The notes under the pieces were generated by a model. It made no database searches, was not told where the DNA came from, and was given only the letters and a program-made list of their open reading frames with translations. Shown piece after piece: positions 50,216 through 58,926 of a stretch of 64,000 nt of DNA. Location: NCBI GenBank assembly GCA_023228065.1, contig JALOBX010000004.1:62001-126000 (forward strand), in the 5' to 3' direction. Position 1 is the stretch's first letter, and every line of letters begins with the position of its first letter. Made by a program: the position numbers and the translations under genes. This stretch comes from Candidatus Pacearchaeota archaeon (GTDB lineage: Archaea > Nanoarchaeota > Nanoarchaeia > Pacearchaeales > GW2011-AR1).

Positions 50216-51016
50216 ATGATTTCGATAGTAATTCCCGCTTATAATGAAGAAAAGAGGATTAAAACCACATTAGAGTGTTATGAAAAATTCTTTAATGAAA
50301 AAAAGAAAAGTGGAGAAATAAAAGGTTTTGAAATTTTGATTGTGATTAATAACACCAAAGATAGAACTGAAGAGATTGTAAAGGAATTCTCCAAAAAACA
50401 CAAGGAGATAAGATATCTTAATTTTAAGGAAAAGGGAAAGGGTTTTGCAATAATTGAGGGATTTAAAGATGCATTGAAAAATAAAAGTGATATAATTGGA
50501 TTTGTGGATAGTGACATGTCCACCCCGCCAGAAGCGTTTTATGATTTAGTTAAAAAATTAGAAAAAAACAAAGATATTGACGGGGTGATCGCAAATCGCT
50601 GGGACAAGAAAAGCATAATAAATACTCAACAAAGCCCAATGAGAAGATTTGTTAGTAGGGGGTATAACATAATTGTAAGAACTTTATTTTTATTCTCTTA
50701 CAGAGATACTCAGTGCGGAGCAAAGGCATTTAGAAGAGAAATTATTGAAAAAAATCTCTATAAACTGAGAACAATTGGATGGGGATTTGATGTTGCATTA
50801 TTGTTCTGTTTGAAAAAAGAATCAGATGCAAAAATAATAGCAATACCTACAATTTGGGAAGACAAACAAGAAGGAACAATAAACCTGATGAACACCCCAA
50901 TAGTTATGTTTGCATCACTGATAAGATTGAGACTTTTGCATTCTCCTTTTGAGTTTATTGTTCGTTTTTATAGAAAACTTCCAAAAAAATTGAAAATACA
51001 GGAGATATTAAAATAA
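50216..51016 (+). CDS. GT2 dolichyl-phosphate glucosyltransferase-like enzyme
   Basis: 266 residues. The GT2 start VIPAYNEEKRIKTTLECY, the metal motif FVDSDMSTPPEAF and RDTQCGAKAFRREI match the Alg5/AglD-like family, which transfers glucose or another hexose to dolichyl phosphate. Close to AglB and GPT, it probably supplies dolichol-linked sugars. No C-terminal membrane helices are present. Confidence 0.88.
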   Translation: MISIVIPAYNEEKRIKTTLECYEKFFNEKKKSGEIKGFEILIVINNTKDRTEEIVKEFSKKHKEIRYLNFKEKGKGFAIIEGFKDALKNKSDIIGFVDSDMSTPPEAFYDLVKKLEKNKDIDGVIANRWDKKSIINTQQSPMRRFVSRGYNIIVRTLFLFSYRDTQCGAKAFRREIIEKNLYKLRTIGWGFDVALLFCLKKESDAKIIAIPTIWEDKQEGTINLMNTPIVMFASLIRLRLLHSPFEFIVRFYRKLPKKLKIQEILK

Positions 51017-51017
51017 A

Positions 51018-51062
51018 ATGCTAAAAAGTTTTATAAGGAGGAATTTGTCCTGTTTTATATGA
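51018..51062 (+). CDS. 14-codon frame coupled to the radical SAM gene
   Basis: ATG 51018 lies one base after the GT2 stop, and the 14-residue frame (MLKSFIRRNLSCFI) ends at TGA 51060-51062, overlapping the ATG of the next gene (ATGA). It holds an AAGGAGG ribosome-site sequence, but 18 bases from the next ATG, too far for normal use. It may keep translation coupled across the gap. Confidence 0.35.
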   Translation: MLKSFIRRNLSCFI

Positions 51063-52516
51063 AAATCTTTATTGGTTATCCCCCAACAGAATCTGAAAAA
51101 GGTGTTGCATTGTTAAGCCAGAATAGACAGTTCCAATGGTTTTCTAATCCAAGTTATTTATTCCCGGTTATTCTTGGAAGTGCTGCGACATTATTAAAAA
51201 AAGAAGGATATAATGTTCATTGGATAGATTCTGTAGCTGAAAAAATTTCCTGGAATGATTTTATAAAAAAAATAGAAGAAGGAAACCCAGACATATTTAT
51301 TTTTGAAACCAAAACTCCTGTAATAAAACAGCATTGGAAACTTATTGATAAATTAAAAGATAGATTCCCAAAAATGAAAATTGCTATTTTAGGAGACCAT
51401 GTTACTTCTTTTCCAGAAGAAACATTAGAAAATTGCAAAGCAGATTTTGTTTTATGCGGAGGAGATTTTGATTTTAGTGTTTTAGGATTATGCGATTGGA
51501 TTTCTGGAAAGACAAAAAAACTTCCAGCAGGCATTTATTATAAGAAAGAGAAAAAAATAACCAGTTCAGGAAAATTTGAATTAAAACATAATTTAGACGA
51601 ACTCCCTTTCATTGATAGGGAATTAACTAAATGGAAACTTTATGAGAAAGAATATAACTTACAGGGAAAACCTTTTTTTTATATTATGTCTGGAAGAGAT
51701 TGTTGGTGGGGAAAATGCAAATTCTGCGCTTGGCCAACTCTTTTTCCAAAGTTCAGAGTCAGGAGTGTGAAAAATGTTCTTGATGAAATAGGAATGCTAA
51801 TAGAGAAATATAATGCAAAAGAAATCTTTGATGATTCTGGAACATTAATGACTGGGAAATGGCTTGAAGAATTGTGTGATGGATTAATATCAAGAGGTTA
51901 TAATAAAAAAATAAAATATTCATGCAATATGCGCTTTGCAGCATTACAACAAAAAGATTTTTATCTAATGAAAAAAGCAGGATTCAGATTATTAAAATTT
52001 GGACTTGAAAGTGCAAATCAAAGAACATTAGACAGATTAAATAAAGGGATTAAAATAGAAGATGTTCTCAATGGCTGTCAAATGGCTAAAAAAGCGGGAT
52101 TGACTGTCCATTTAACAATGATTGTGGGGTATCCTTGGGAAAACAAAGAAGATGCACTAAGAACATTCAAACTCGCGAAGAGACTTATGCAAAGCGGGAG
52201 AGCAGATTTGCTCCAAGCGACAGTATTGGTTCCTTATCCCGGAACACCATTGTGGAAAGAAGCAAAAGAAAATGATTGGTTCTTATTTAACCCATTAGAA
52301 TATGAAAGATATGACATGAGAGAACCAATTTTAAAGACAAAAGATTCAGAGGCAAGAGAAGTTGCTAGCATTTGTGGGCAAATTTATACAATTTTCCTAA
52401 CTCCTTCATACATACTTCAGAGAGCAAAAAATATTCGAAGTTGGAATGATTTCAAATTTAATCTAAGAGGAGTTAAGGCAGTAGTAGGACATTTGAAGGA
52501 TTTTGTCAAAAGATAA
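51059..52516 (+). CDS. B12-binding-domain radical SAM protein with CX4CX2C motif
   Basis: 485 residues. A B12-binding-like Rossmann domain (1-160) has PSYLFPVILGSAATLLKKEG, PDIFIFETKTP and CKADFVLCGG. The radical SAM cysteines are C215-x4-C220-x2-C223 (RDCWWGKCKFCAW), one residue longer than the standard CX3CX2C. LLKFGLESANQRTLDRLNKG and MIVGYPWENKEDAL are common in B12-type radical SAM enzymes. Such enzymes often methylate unreactive carbons. Substrate unknown, but the setting suggests a glycan or lipid. Confidence 0.83.
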   Translation: MKIFIGYPPTESEKGVALLSQNRQFQWFSNPSYLFPVILGSAATLLKKEGYNVHWIDSVAEKISWNDFIKKIEEGNPDIFIFETKTPVIKQHWKLIDKLKDRFPKMKIAILGDHVTSFPEETLENCKADFVLCGGDFDFSVLGLCDWISGKTKKLPAGIYYKKEKKITSSGKFELKHNLDELPFIDRELTKWKLYEKEYNLQGKPFFYIMSGRDCWWGKCKFCAWPTLFPKFRVRSVKNVLDEIGMLIEKYNAKEIFDDSGTLMTGKWLEELCDGLISRGYNKKIKYSCNMRFAALQQKDFYLMKKAGFRLLKFGLESANQRTLDRLNKGIKIEDVLNGCQMAKKAGLTVHLTMIVGYPWENKEDALRTFKLAKRLMQSGRADLLQATVLVPYPGTPLWKEAKENDWFLFNPLEYERYDMREPILKTKDSEAREVASICGQIYTIFLTPSYILQRAKNIRSWNDFKFNLRGVKAVVGHLKDFVKR

Positions 52517-52567
52517 TATAGGAAGAATACCAAAGCTTTTTATTGGTAAAAAAATAACAAGTTTAGA

Positions 52568-53512
52568 ATGAAATGGAAAACTGTATGCAAATTTTTGCCT
52601 ATTTTGGGTATTGGACTTTTTATTTATCTTATTATTAAATTAGATATAACAAAGATTTTTCAAGAAATAAAAAATTTGAATTTATTCCTCCTTCCCATCA
52701 TATTAATTATAGTTGTTCTCTTTTATCTCATTCAAACATCAAAATGGTTTGTTATAGCCAGGAAACAAAAAATAGATCTTTCTTTTAGTGAAGCATTTAG
52801 AATAAATTGGATATCGGATTTTTATGGTTTTGTAACCCCGGGGAAACTTGGTGCGATTATAAGAGTTAATTATTTAAAAAATAAGGGCGCAGATATTGGA
52901 AAAGGAGTTAGCAATTTTGTAATAGACAAATTTCTAGATTTGGCTTCCTTATTTATTCTGGCATTTGGTGTGGGGGCAATTATTTTTTCCAAAAAAATAA
53001 TACCTGCGGCAGGAATTTATGTCAGCGGATTTATTTTTGTTTTTTTAGTTATATTCTTTTTAATCTTTTACAAGAAAGAAAATTGCCGAAGATTATTGGG
53101 ATTTTTCCATAAAAGATTTGTTCCAAAAAGGTTTAAAGAAAAAAGCAAAAACTTATTCAATTCGTTTTATGAAGATTTCCCTCCAATAAGTTTCTTATTG
53201 GGGGCGTTTTTTCTTAATCTTGTTTGTTGGGTAACAAATTATTTTGTATTATATCTAATCGCAATTTCCTTAGGAATAAGTATTAATTTTATTTATTTTT
53301 TAGTAATATTGGCGATTTCGACAGTTATTGCACAAATTCCCATCACAATAAATGGATTGGGAACAAGAGAGGCTACATTAATTAGTCTCTTTGGGGTTAT
53401 GGGAGTAAGTTCTGTAAAAGTATTTTCCATGTCTGTCTTAGGAATAATGATTATGAGTATTATCCCCGCAATAATCTCAATTATTTTAATTTTATTAGAA
53501 AAGAAAAAATGA
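52568..53512 (+). CDS. Flippase-like LPG-synthase TM family protein (UPF0104)
   Basis: 314 residues, eight membrane helices. The family pattern RINWISDFYGFVTPGKLGAI and the late AQIPITINGLGTREATLISL are clear (TIGR00374-like). Members transfer or flip lipids; in archaea AglR-like relatives have been linked to dolichol-phosphate-sugar flipping. It lies between radical SAM genes and overlaps the next gene by four bases. Confidence 0.85.
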   Translation: MKWKTVCKFLPILGIGLFIYLIIKLDITKIFQEIKNLNLFLLPIILIIVVLFYLIQTSKWFVIARKQKIDLSFSEAFRINWISDFYGFVTPGKLGAIIRVNYLKNKGADIGKGVSNFVIDKFLDLASLFILAFGVGAIIFSKKIIPAAGIYVSGFIFVFLVIFFLIFYKKENCRRLLGFFHKRFVPKRFKEKSKNLFNSFYEDFPPISFLLGAFFLNLVCWVTNYFVLYLIAISLGISINFIYFLVILAISTVIAQIPITINGLGTREATLISLFGVMGVSSVKVFSMSVLGIMIMSIIPAIISIILILLEKKK

Positions 53513-54645
53513 AATATACAACATCAAAAGAAGCAGATAAAAAAATAGAAAAAGATACCGAAATAATAAAAAAAATTATATTGAGAGAACTATCTCCGAA
53601 AGCAATAATTTTTTTTGGTGGATTTGGGCATGGAGAAGGAAGTTTTATAAAAAATGGAAAAAAGATAACCTCCCTCAATGATTACGACCTCTATATAATA
53701 ACCAAGAATAAAATAGATAATAAAAAATTAGAAGATTTAGGAAGAGAATGCTCTTATGCATTGGGCAGAGGAGGATTAGAATTTGTTGAAGAGTTTAATC
53801 AAATTTATGATGAGAATAATTTTTTCCATGTAGACTTGCATTCTATCGCAGAGAAAAATCTTTCAAAATTATATGATACACAAAGGACTTTTGATTTAAA
53901 AACAAGTTTGGTAATCTATGGAGATAAAAACATATTAAATCGAATTCCGAATGTAAGAATACCAAAATCAGATGCGTTAAGAATTTTATTCAACAAGATA
54001 AATCATCTTACTCTTGCAGAAGGAAATGCTAAAAAGATAAAATCTATATATGCTATAAAAGGATTTACAGATTTGTGTTCTGCTTTATTAATTTTTTACG
54101 GGAAATATAGCTCAAAATTTCAGGATAAAGAAAAAGATTTCTTAGCCCTTAATGTTCCAGACGAGTTAAAAAGATGTGTTAGCAAAGCGATAAAGGCTAA
54201 ATTGTATGGGGGATATGATGTAGAAGAGGTTGAAACTTTTTTTAATTTGTCAAAAAAATGGGTAATATGGACTTTAAAAAAAATATTAAAAGAATATGTC
54301 CATATTGACGAAGCAGATTTATCTGGAATATGCAGAGAAGCTTATATAAAATTGCCCTATGTTTATTTTAATGATTATCTTAAAAGCAAATTTTTATTTC
54401 CTGCACAATATTATTTAAATATAAGATTTTTTTTGGAAGGAATAAGAAAAGGAGAATTTTTAATAAAAAGTTTATTGAGATGGAGAGATGCGGGGTTGAT
54501 TATTGCATTGGCTATGATTCTTTATTCTGTAGATGAAAAGAAAGAGGCTGAAAAATATTTAAAGAAACTGACAAATAATACCAGTCCATTAAGAGATAGA
54601 ATATTAAAATTATATTCGATATATTACTTACAAAAGTTGATTTAG
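53509..54645 (+). CDS. Nucleotidyltransferase-fold protein with helical C-terminus
   Basis: 378 residues. The N-terminal nucleotidyltransferase core has IIFFGGFGHGEGSFI and, after a loop, NDYDLYIITK (the D-x-D), then EFNQIYDENNFFHVDLHSIA with a third aspartate. This is the pol beta-like layout. The C-terminal 200 residues are helical (EGNAKKIKSIYAIKGFTDLC) and could bind a partner or substrate. Target unknown. Overlaps the flippase gene. Confidence 0.72.
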   Translation: MKYTTSKEADKKIEKDTEIIKKIILRELSPKAIIFFGGFGHGEGSFIKNGKKITSLNDYDLYIITKNKIDNKKLEDLGRECSYALGRGGLEFVEEFNQIYDENNFFHVDLHSIAEKNLSKLYDTQRTFDLKTSLVIYGDKNILNRIPNVRIPKSDALRILFNKINHLTLAEGNAKKIKSIYAIKGFTDLCSALLIFYGKYSSKFQDKEKDFLALNVPDELKRCVSKAIKAKLYGGYDVEEVETFFNLSKKWVIWTLKKILKEYVHIDEADLSGICREAYIKLPYVYFNDYLKSKFLFPAQYYLNIRFFLEGIRKGEFLIKSLLRWRDAGLIIALAMILYSVDEKKEAEKYLKKLTNNTSPLRDRILKLYSIYYLQKLI

Positions 54646-54688
54646 ACAAGAACAATCTTTATTAAGCATTTTTAGACTAATAACTATC

Positions 54689-56077
54689 ATGAAAGTATTG
54701 CTAATACAGCCAAATTATCGCAGTATTTACGCTTATGCAGAAAAAAAGGAGATAACTCCAATATTTCCTCCATTAGGACTAGCTTACATCGCTGCAGTTT
54801 TAAAAAGAAATAAGATTGAAGTTAAAATTTTAGAAGCTAATGCTCATGATTTAAATCATAAACAGATAGAGGAATATATTCAAGAATATTCTCCTGATCT
54901 GGTTGGAATTACTTCTACAACCAGCCTTATTGAAGAAGCTCATGAGATTGCAAAATTATGCTCAAAAGAGATGAAAGTAGTTATTGGAGGAGTCCATGCA
55001 AGTTCTATGCCTGAAGAAACTATGAAAAATTTTGAAAGATTTGATTACCTTGTAAGAGGGGAGGGAGAATTCACAATGTTAGAATTAAGCCAGAAAAAAT
55101 CTCTTTCTAAAATAAAGGGTTTATCTTACAGAAAAAATGGAAAGATAATCCATAATTTAGACAGGGCACTTAATGAAGAATTAGATGAACTCCCGTTTCC
55201 TGCAAGAGAACTTTTGCCGATGAACAAGTATTTTAGTGTCGGAGCAAAACAAAAACCAAGCGATTACATACTCAGTTCGAGAGGATGTCCATATCAATGT
55301 ATTTTTTGTGCAGACCATCTAGTACATGGAAGAAAATTTAGATTTAGGAGCCCAGAAAATATAATAAAAGAAGTTGAAGAAATTTATAAAAGAGGAGCGA
55401 GAGATTGGGACTTTGTAGATGATAATTTTACTCTTATTTCTGAAAGAGTTGAAAAATTTTGTGAAATGATGATACAAAAAGGATTAAACAAAAAAATGAG
55501 TTGGAGATGTTCCAATGGAATTAGAGCAGATAAAGTGACTCCTGAATTATTAAAAAAAATGAAAAGAGCAGGATGTTACATGGTATCTTTAGGAATAGAA
55601 TCAGGGAATGAAAATATTTTACAGAATATGAAAAAAAGCACAAATTTAGAAAAAATAAGACAAGCAGTAAAATGGTGCAAAGAAGTTGGGATTGAAACAA
55701 GAGGATTATTTATGTTTGGAAATCTTGGAGAGAATGCAAGCACTATGAAAGACACCATAGAATTTGCAAAATCCCTTGATTTAGATACTGCTACATTCCA
55801 TATAACAATCCCTTTCCCAAATACTGATTATTGGAAAATAATAAACAAAGAGGGAAAAATTTATCCAAAAAGCTATAGAGATTATATCGCATATGGGAAT
55901 GTCATTTTTCAGCATGGAGAATTAGATGAAAAAACTCTGATAGAAATGCAAAAAAAAGCATATAGGGAGTTTTATTTCCGTCCCAGAATAATCTTGGGGG
56001 CATTAAAAAATGTAAGAGATTTTGAAAAATTTAAAATATATCTAAATGCAGGACTTGCTTTTTTAGGGATAAAATGA
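54689..56077 (+). CDS. B12-binding-domain radical SAM protein
   Basis: 462 residues. The N-terminal B12-like domain contains FPPLGLAYIAAVLKRNKIEV, PDLVGITSTTSL and VVIGGVHASSMPEE; the radical SAM motif is C200-x3-C204-x2-C207 in SSRGCPYQCIFC, followed by DFVDDNFTLI and GCYMVSLGIESGNENIL. This is the class that includes Fe-S/B12 methyltransferases and lipid-modifying enzymes. It overlaps the next paralogue by four bases. Confidence 0.88.
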   Translation: MKVLLIQPNYRSIYAYAEKKEITPIFPPLGLAYIAAVLKRNKIEVKILEANAHDLNHKQIEEYIQEYSPDLVGITSTTSLIEEAHEIAKLCSKEMKVVIGGVHASSMPEETMKNFERFDYLVRGEGEFTMLELSQKKSLSKIKGLSYRKNGKIIHNLDRALNEELDELPFPARELLPMNKYFSVGAKQKPSDYILSSRGCPYQCIFCADHLVHGRKFRFRSPENIIKEVEEIYKRGARDWDFVDDNFTLISERVEKFCEMMIQKGLNKKMSWRCSNGIRADKVTPELLKKMKRAGCYMVSLGIESGNENILQNMKKSTNLEKIRQAVKWCKEVGIETRGLFMFGNLGENASTMKDTIEFAKSLDLDTATFHITIPFPNTDYWKIINKEGKIYPKSYRDYIAYGNVIFQHGELDEKTLIEMQKKAYREFYFRPRIILGALKNVRDFEKFKIYLNAGLAFLGIK

Positions 56078-57522
56078 AATTATTATTGGTTGAACCGAAT
56101 ATAGAAGGATATGCTCTAATGCCGAGTATGGCTTTAGCTAGTCTTAAGACATTTATTAATAATAAAACAGAACACAAAGCTGAAATTGCAGATTTTATTT
56201 TTCATAAAAAAGACTGGCAATTATATTTAAAAAAGAAGATTGAAAATTTTAAACCAGATTTGATAGGATTTTCAGTTATGAGTTTTGATTATTTTCAAGC
56301 ATTGAAAATGGCACGATTTATAAAAAAAAATTATAACATCAAGATAATTTTTGGCGGAGTTCATATAATCCTAATGCCCGAACAGGCTATAACAAATAGG
56401 GAAGTTGATATTTTATGCACCTGTGAGGGAGAATATGTGCTTAAAGAATTATTAGATAAAAAATTAGATTGTAAAAAAGTTGATGGGATTTGGTATAAAA
56501 ATAAAAAGAATAAAATTATCAAGAACAAAAATAGAAGGTTAATTGAAGATTTAGATAATCTGCCTTTTCCTGATTTTGAAGATTATGAACTCAAAAAATA
56601 TTTCTTAATAAATAATAATCATCTCCCGATAATGGGTTCTAGGGGATGTCCATATGCATGTACTTATTGCAGTAATCATGCTATAAAAAAGAAATTAGAA
56701 GGAAAATATGTAAGAATAAGAAGTGTGGACAGTTTAATAGAAGAGATAGAATTGAGAATTAAGCAATATTATAATAAGGGGATGAGATATTTATTTTTTT
56801 ATGATGATACTTTTATTCTTGATAAACAATTTGTATTTGATTTTTGCAAAAAATTTAAAGAAAAAGGATTTGATAAAAAAATAAGATGGAATGTTAATGT
56901 AAGAGCAAATTTAGTAACTGAAGAGATAATAAAAGCGATGAAAGACGCAGGATGTTATGAGGTTAGAATGGGTGTTGAAGCAGGAAATGAAAAGATAAGA
57001 AATGAATTATACAAAAGATATATGACTGAGAAACAAATTTATGATGCAGTGAGGATAATAAAAAAATATGGATTGCATTTAAGGGTCCAATTTATTGTAG
57101 GAGCTCCATATGATACAATTGAAACTATGAATGAGAGTTATAAAATGGCTAGAAGGATAAATGCAGATTATACATTATTTCCAATACTTATGCCTCTTCC
57201 AGCTACGGAGATTAAAGAAGTGTGTGAAAAAGAAAATCTGATTGAAAAAAAAGACTTCAAAGATTCTTATACTATGTTTACATCTCCTGTTTCCAGAACA
57301 AAATATGTAGAGATGAAAGAGATAAAAAAAGTTGTGAATAAAGTTAGAAATTACCAGATTAAAAAAGCTTTTTTAGAGGGGGTTAGAATGAAGGGCTTAT
57401 TCTTTTTTGCTGATTTGTTTTTATTTTTTGTATATTATAAAAGAAAATATGACTTAGAAATAGATAATGCTTTTAGATTTACAGTGAATAAATATTATCT
57501 TGAGAAGATTAGTAAAGAATGA
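56074..57522 (+). CDS. B12-binding-domain radical SAM protein
   Basis: 482 residues, a paralogue of the preceding protein. It has PDLIGFSVMSFDYFQALKMA, IIFGGVHIILMPEQA, C192-x3-C196-x2-C199 in GSRGCPYACTYC, FFYDDTFILDKQ and GCYEVRMGVEAGNEKI. The C-terminal end has a short hydrophobic stretch (GLFFFADLFLFFVYY), so the enzyme may touch the membrane. Overlaps the AP-fold gene by four bases. Confidence 0.88.
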   Translation: MKLLLVEPNIEGYALMPSMALASLKTFINNKTEHKAEIADFIFHKKDWQLYLKKKIENFKPDLIGFSVMSFDYFQALKMARFIKKNYNIKIIFGGVHIILMPEQAITNREVDILCTCEGEYVLKELLDKKLDCKKVDGIWYKNKKNKIIKNKNRRLIEDLDNLPFPDFEDYELKKYFLINNNHLPIMGSRGCPYACTYCSNHAIKKKLEGKYVRIRSVDSLIEEIELRIKQYYNKGMRYLFFYDDTFILDKQFVFDFCKKFKEKGFDKKIRWNVNVRANLVTEEIIKAMKDAGCYEVRMGVEAGNEKIRNELYKRYMTEKQIYDAVRIIKKYGLHLRVQFIVGAPYDTIETMNESYKMARRINADYTLFPILMPLPATEIKEVCEKENLIEKKDFKDSYTMFTSPVSRTKYVEMKEIKKVVNKVRNYQIKKAFLEGVRMKGLFFFADLFLFFVYYKRKYDLEIDNAFRFTVNKYYLEKISKE

Positions 57523-58406
57523 AAATAATAATGATTGATGCATTCAAGCCAGAATACCTAGAGCATGCTCCTTACCTTGCTAGTTTAACAAAAAAATTTC
57601 AATGGGGAGAATTGCAAATGCCTCCAGGACATGAGGGGGGAATGGAAATTTTTTTTAGAGGACAATCAGATAAAATTGCTCTTTTCTTTAAAAAAGACAA
57701 CTCTTCACTTAGATTTGTAAAATATCTAACTTTCTTGGACAATTTTGGTAAGGCGGGAAGATTTATTATTGATTGCTTGATTAATCTGCCAAGAGCCATA
57801 CGAGGATATGAACTTTTTAGAACAGGGAATATTCCATTAAAAAAATTGCATAATTTTGAGTTTTCAATCAATAAACCTTTTTATAAAATTCATGGGATAG
57901 AATATTGCTACATGGGAGATTTAGATAGAATAGGGCATAAATATGGAACAAAAAGCAAAGAGATGATTATTGCTATTAAAAAAGTAGATAGAAAAGTTTC
58001 TAAAATGAATTTTGATATAATCCTTTCAGACCACGGAATGACAGATATTAAAAAAGAAATCTCTGTTCCCAGAAGCAAAAATTGTTTTATTGATTCTGAC
58101 ATGGCAAGATATTGGGGAAATGAGGAGGAATTAAAAGAGATAAAGAAAAATTTATCCCTTAGGGAAGGGAAAATTTTAGATTGGAAATACAAAAATTTTG
58201 GTGAATTAATCTTTATAGTCCATGCAGGAACATTGATTTCTCAAAATTTTTGGCAGGGAAAAATTCCAGTAAAAGCGATGCATGGATATTTGGGGAAAGA
58301 AAAAGATATGAAAGCGTTTTATGTCATAAAAAGAGAAGGAAAAAAGAAAAATCTTAAAGTAGAAGAGTTACATAAAATATTTGTGGAGATGAAAAATGGA
58401 AAATAA
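57519..58406 (+). CDS. Alkaline-phosphatase-fold phosphodiesterase-like protein
   Basis: 295 residues. MIDAFKPEYLEHAPYLASLT, YCYMGDLDRIGHKYG and IILSDHGMTDIKKE are typical of type I phosphodiesterase/nucleotide pyrophosphatase proteins and supply most metal ligands (D7, D..H, D-H). The usual Thr/Ser nucleophile is not seen in the expected place, where MPPGHEGGMEIFFRG appears. It may cleave a phosphate bond in a lipid-linked glycan. The stop overlaps the methyltransferase start by 11 bases. Confidence 0.7.
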   Translation: MKIIMIDAFKPEYLEHAPYLASLTKKFQWGELQMPPGHEGGMEIFFRGQSDKIALFFKKDNSSLRFVKYLTFLDNFGKAGRFIIDCLINLPRAIRGYELFRTGNIPLKKLHNFEFSINKPFYKIHGIEYCYMGDLDRIGHKYGTKSKEMIIAIKKVDRKVSKMNFDIILSDHGMTDIKKEISVPRSKNCFIDSDMARYWGNEEELKEIKKNLSLREGKILDWKYKNFGELIFIVHAGTLISQNFWQGKIPVKAMHGYLGKEKDMKAFYVIKREGKKKNLKVEELHKIFVEMKNGK

Positions 58407-58926
58407 TCTTCTTGAAAACACATATGAAAATAAGAATATCTTAACAAAAATTTATTTCAGAAAAAAGATTGATGCTTCAATTAGGATTGCTAATCTTAAA
58501 AAAGAAGATATTATACTCGATTTTGGATGCGGGGCTGGTTGGCTTGAAAGAAAATTAAAAAGATTTAACATTCAGGGATATGATATAAATCCTGAGAAAA
58601 CTTTTATTAAAGACTATAAAACAATTAAACCAACAAAAATTTTTTGTCTTGATGTTCTTGAACATATCCCTGCAGAAGAAATAAAAAAAATAATAGAAAG
58701 CTTCAAAAAAATGAATGATAATTTTGAGTTAATTGTCTCTATTCCAACAGGCAATTTTATTTCTAGAAAGATAAGAAAACTTGTTGGGAAAGATGAAGTT
58801 CCAAAAGAACACATAACTTCTTATGAGGAAATCTTGAATATTTTAAAACAAAATTTTAGAATAAAGAAAAAGATTAATTTTTTTACTGTCACAAAAATTT
58901 TTTTATTTGAATCAAGGAATAATTAA
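58396..58926 (+). CDS. Class I SAM-dependent methyltransferase
   Basis: 176 residues, compact. Motif I is IILDFGCGAGWLERKL, then GYDINPEKTF and CLDVLEHIPAEEIKKIIESF; the last part has LIVSIPTGNFISRKIRKLVG. It is the small ubiquinone/menaquinone-type methyltransferase fold without extra domains. Being last in the radical SAM cluster, it may modify the same surface molecule. Convergent with the GT39-like gene, which it overlaps by four bases. Confidence 0.8.
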   Translation: MENNLLENTYENKNILTKIYFRKKIDASIRIANLKKEDIILDFGCGAGWLERKLKRFNIQGYDINPEKTFIKDYKTIKPTKIFCLDVLEHIPAEEIKKIIESFKKMNDNFELIVSIPTGNFISRKIRKLVGKDEVPKEHITSYEEILNILKQNFRIKKKINFFTVTKIFLFESRNN

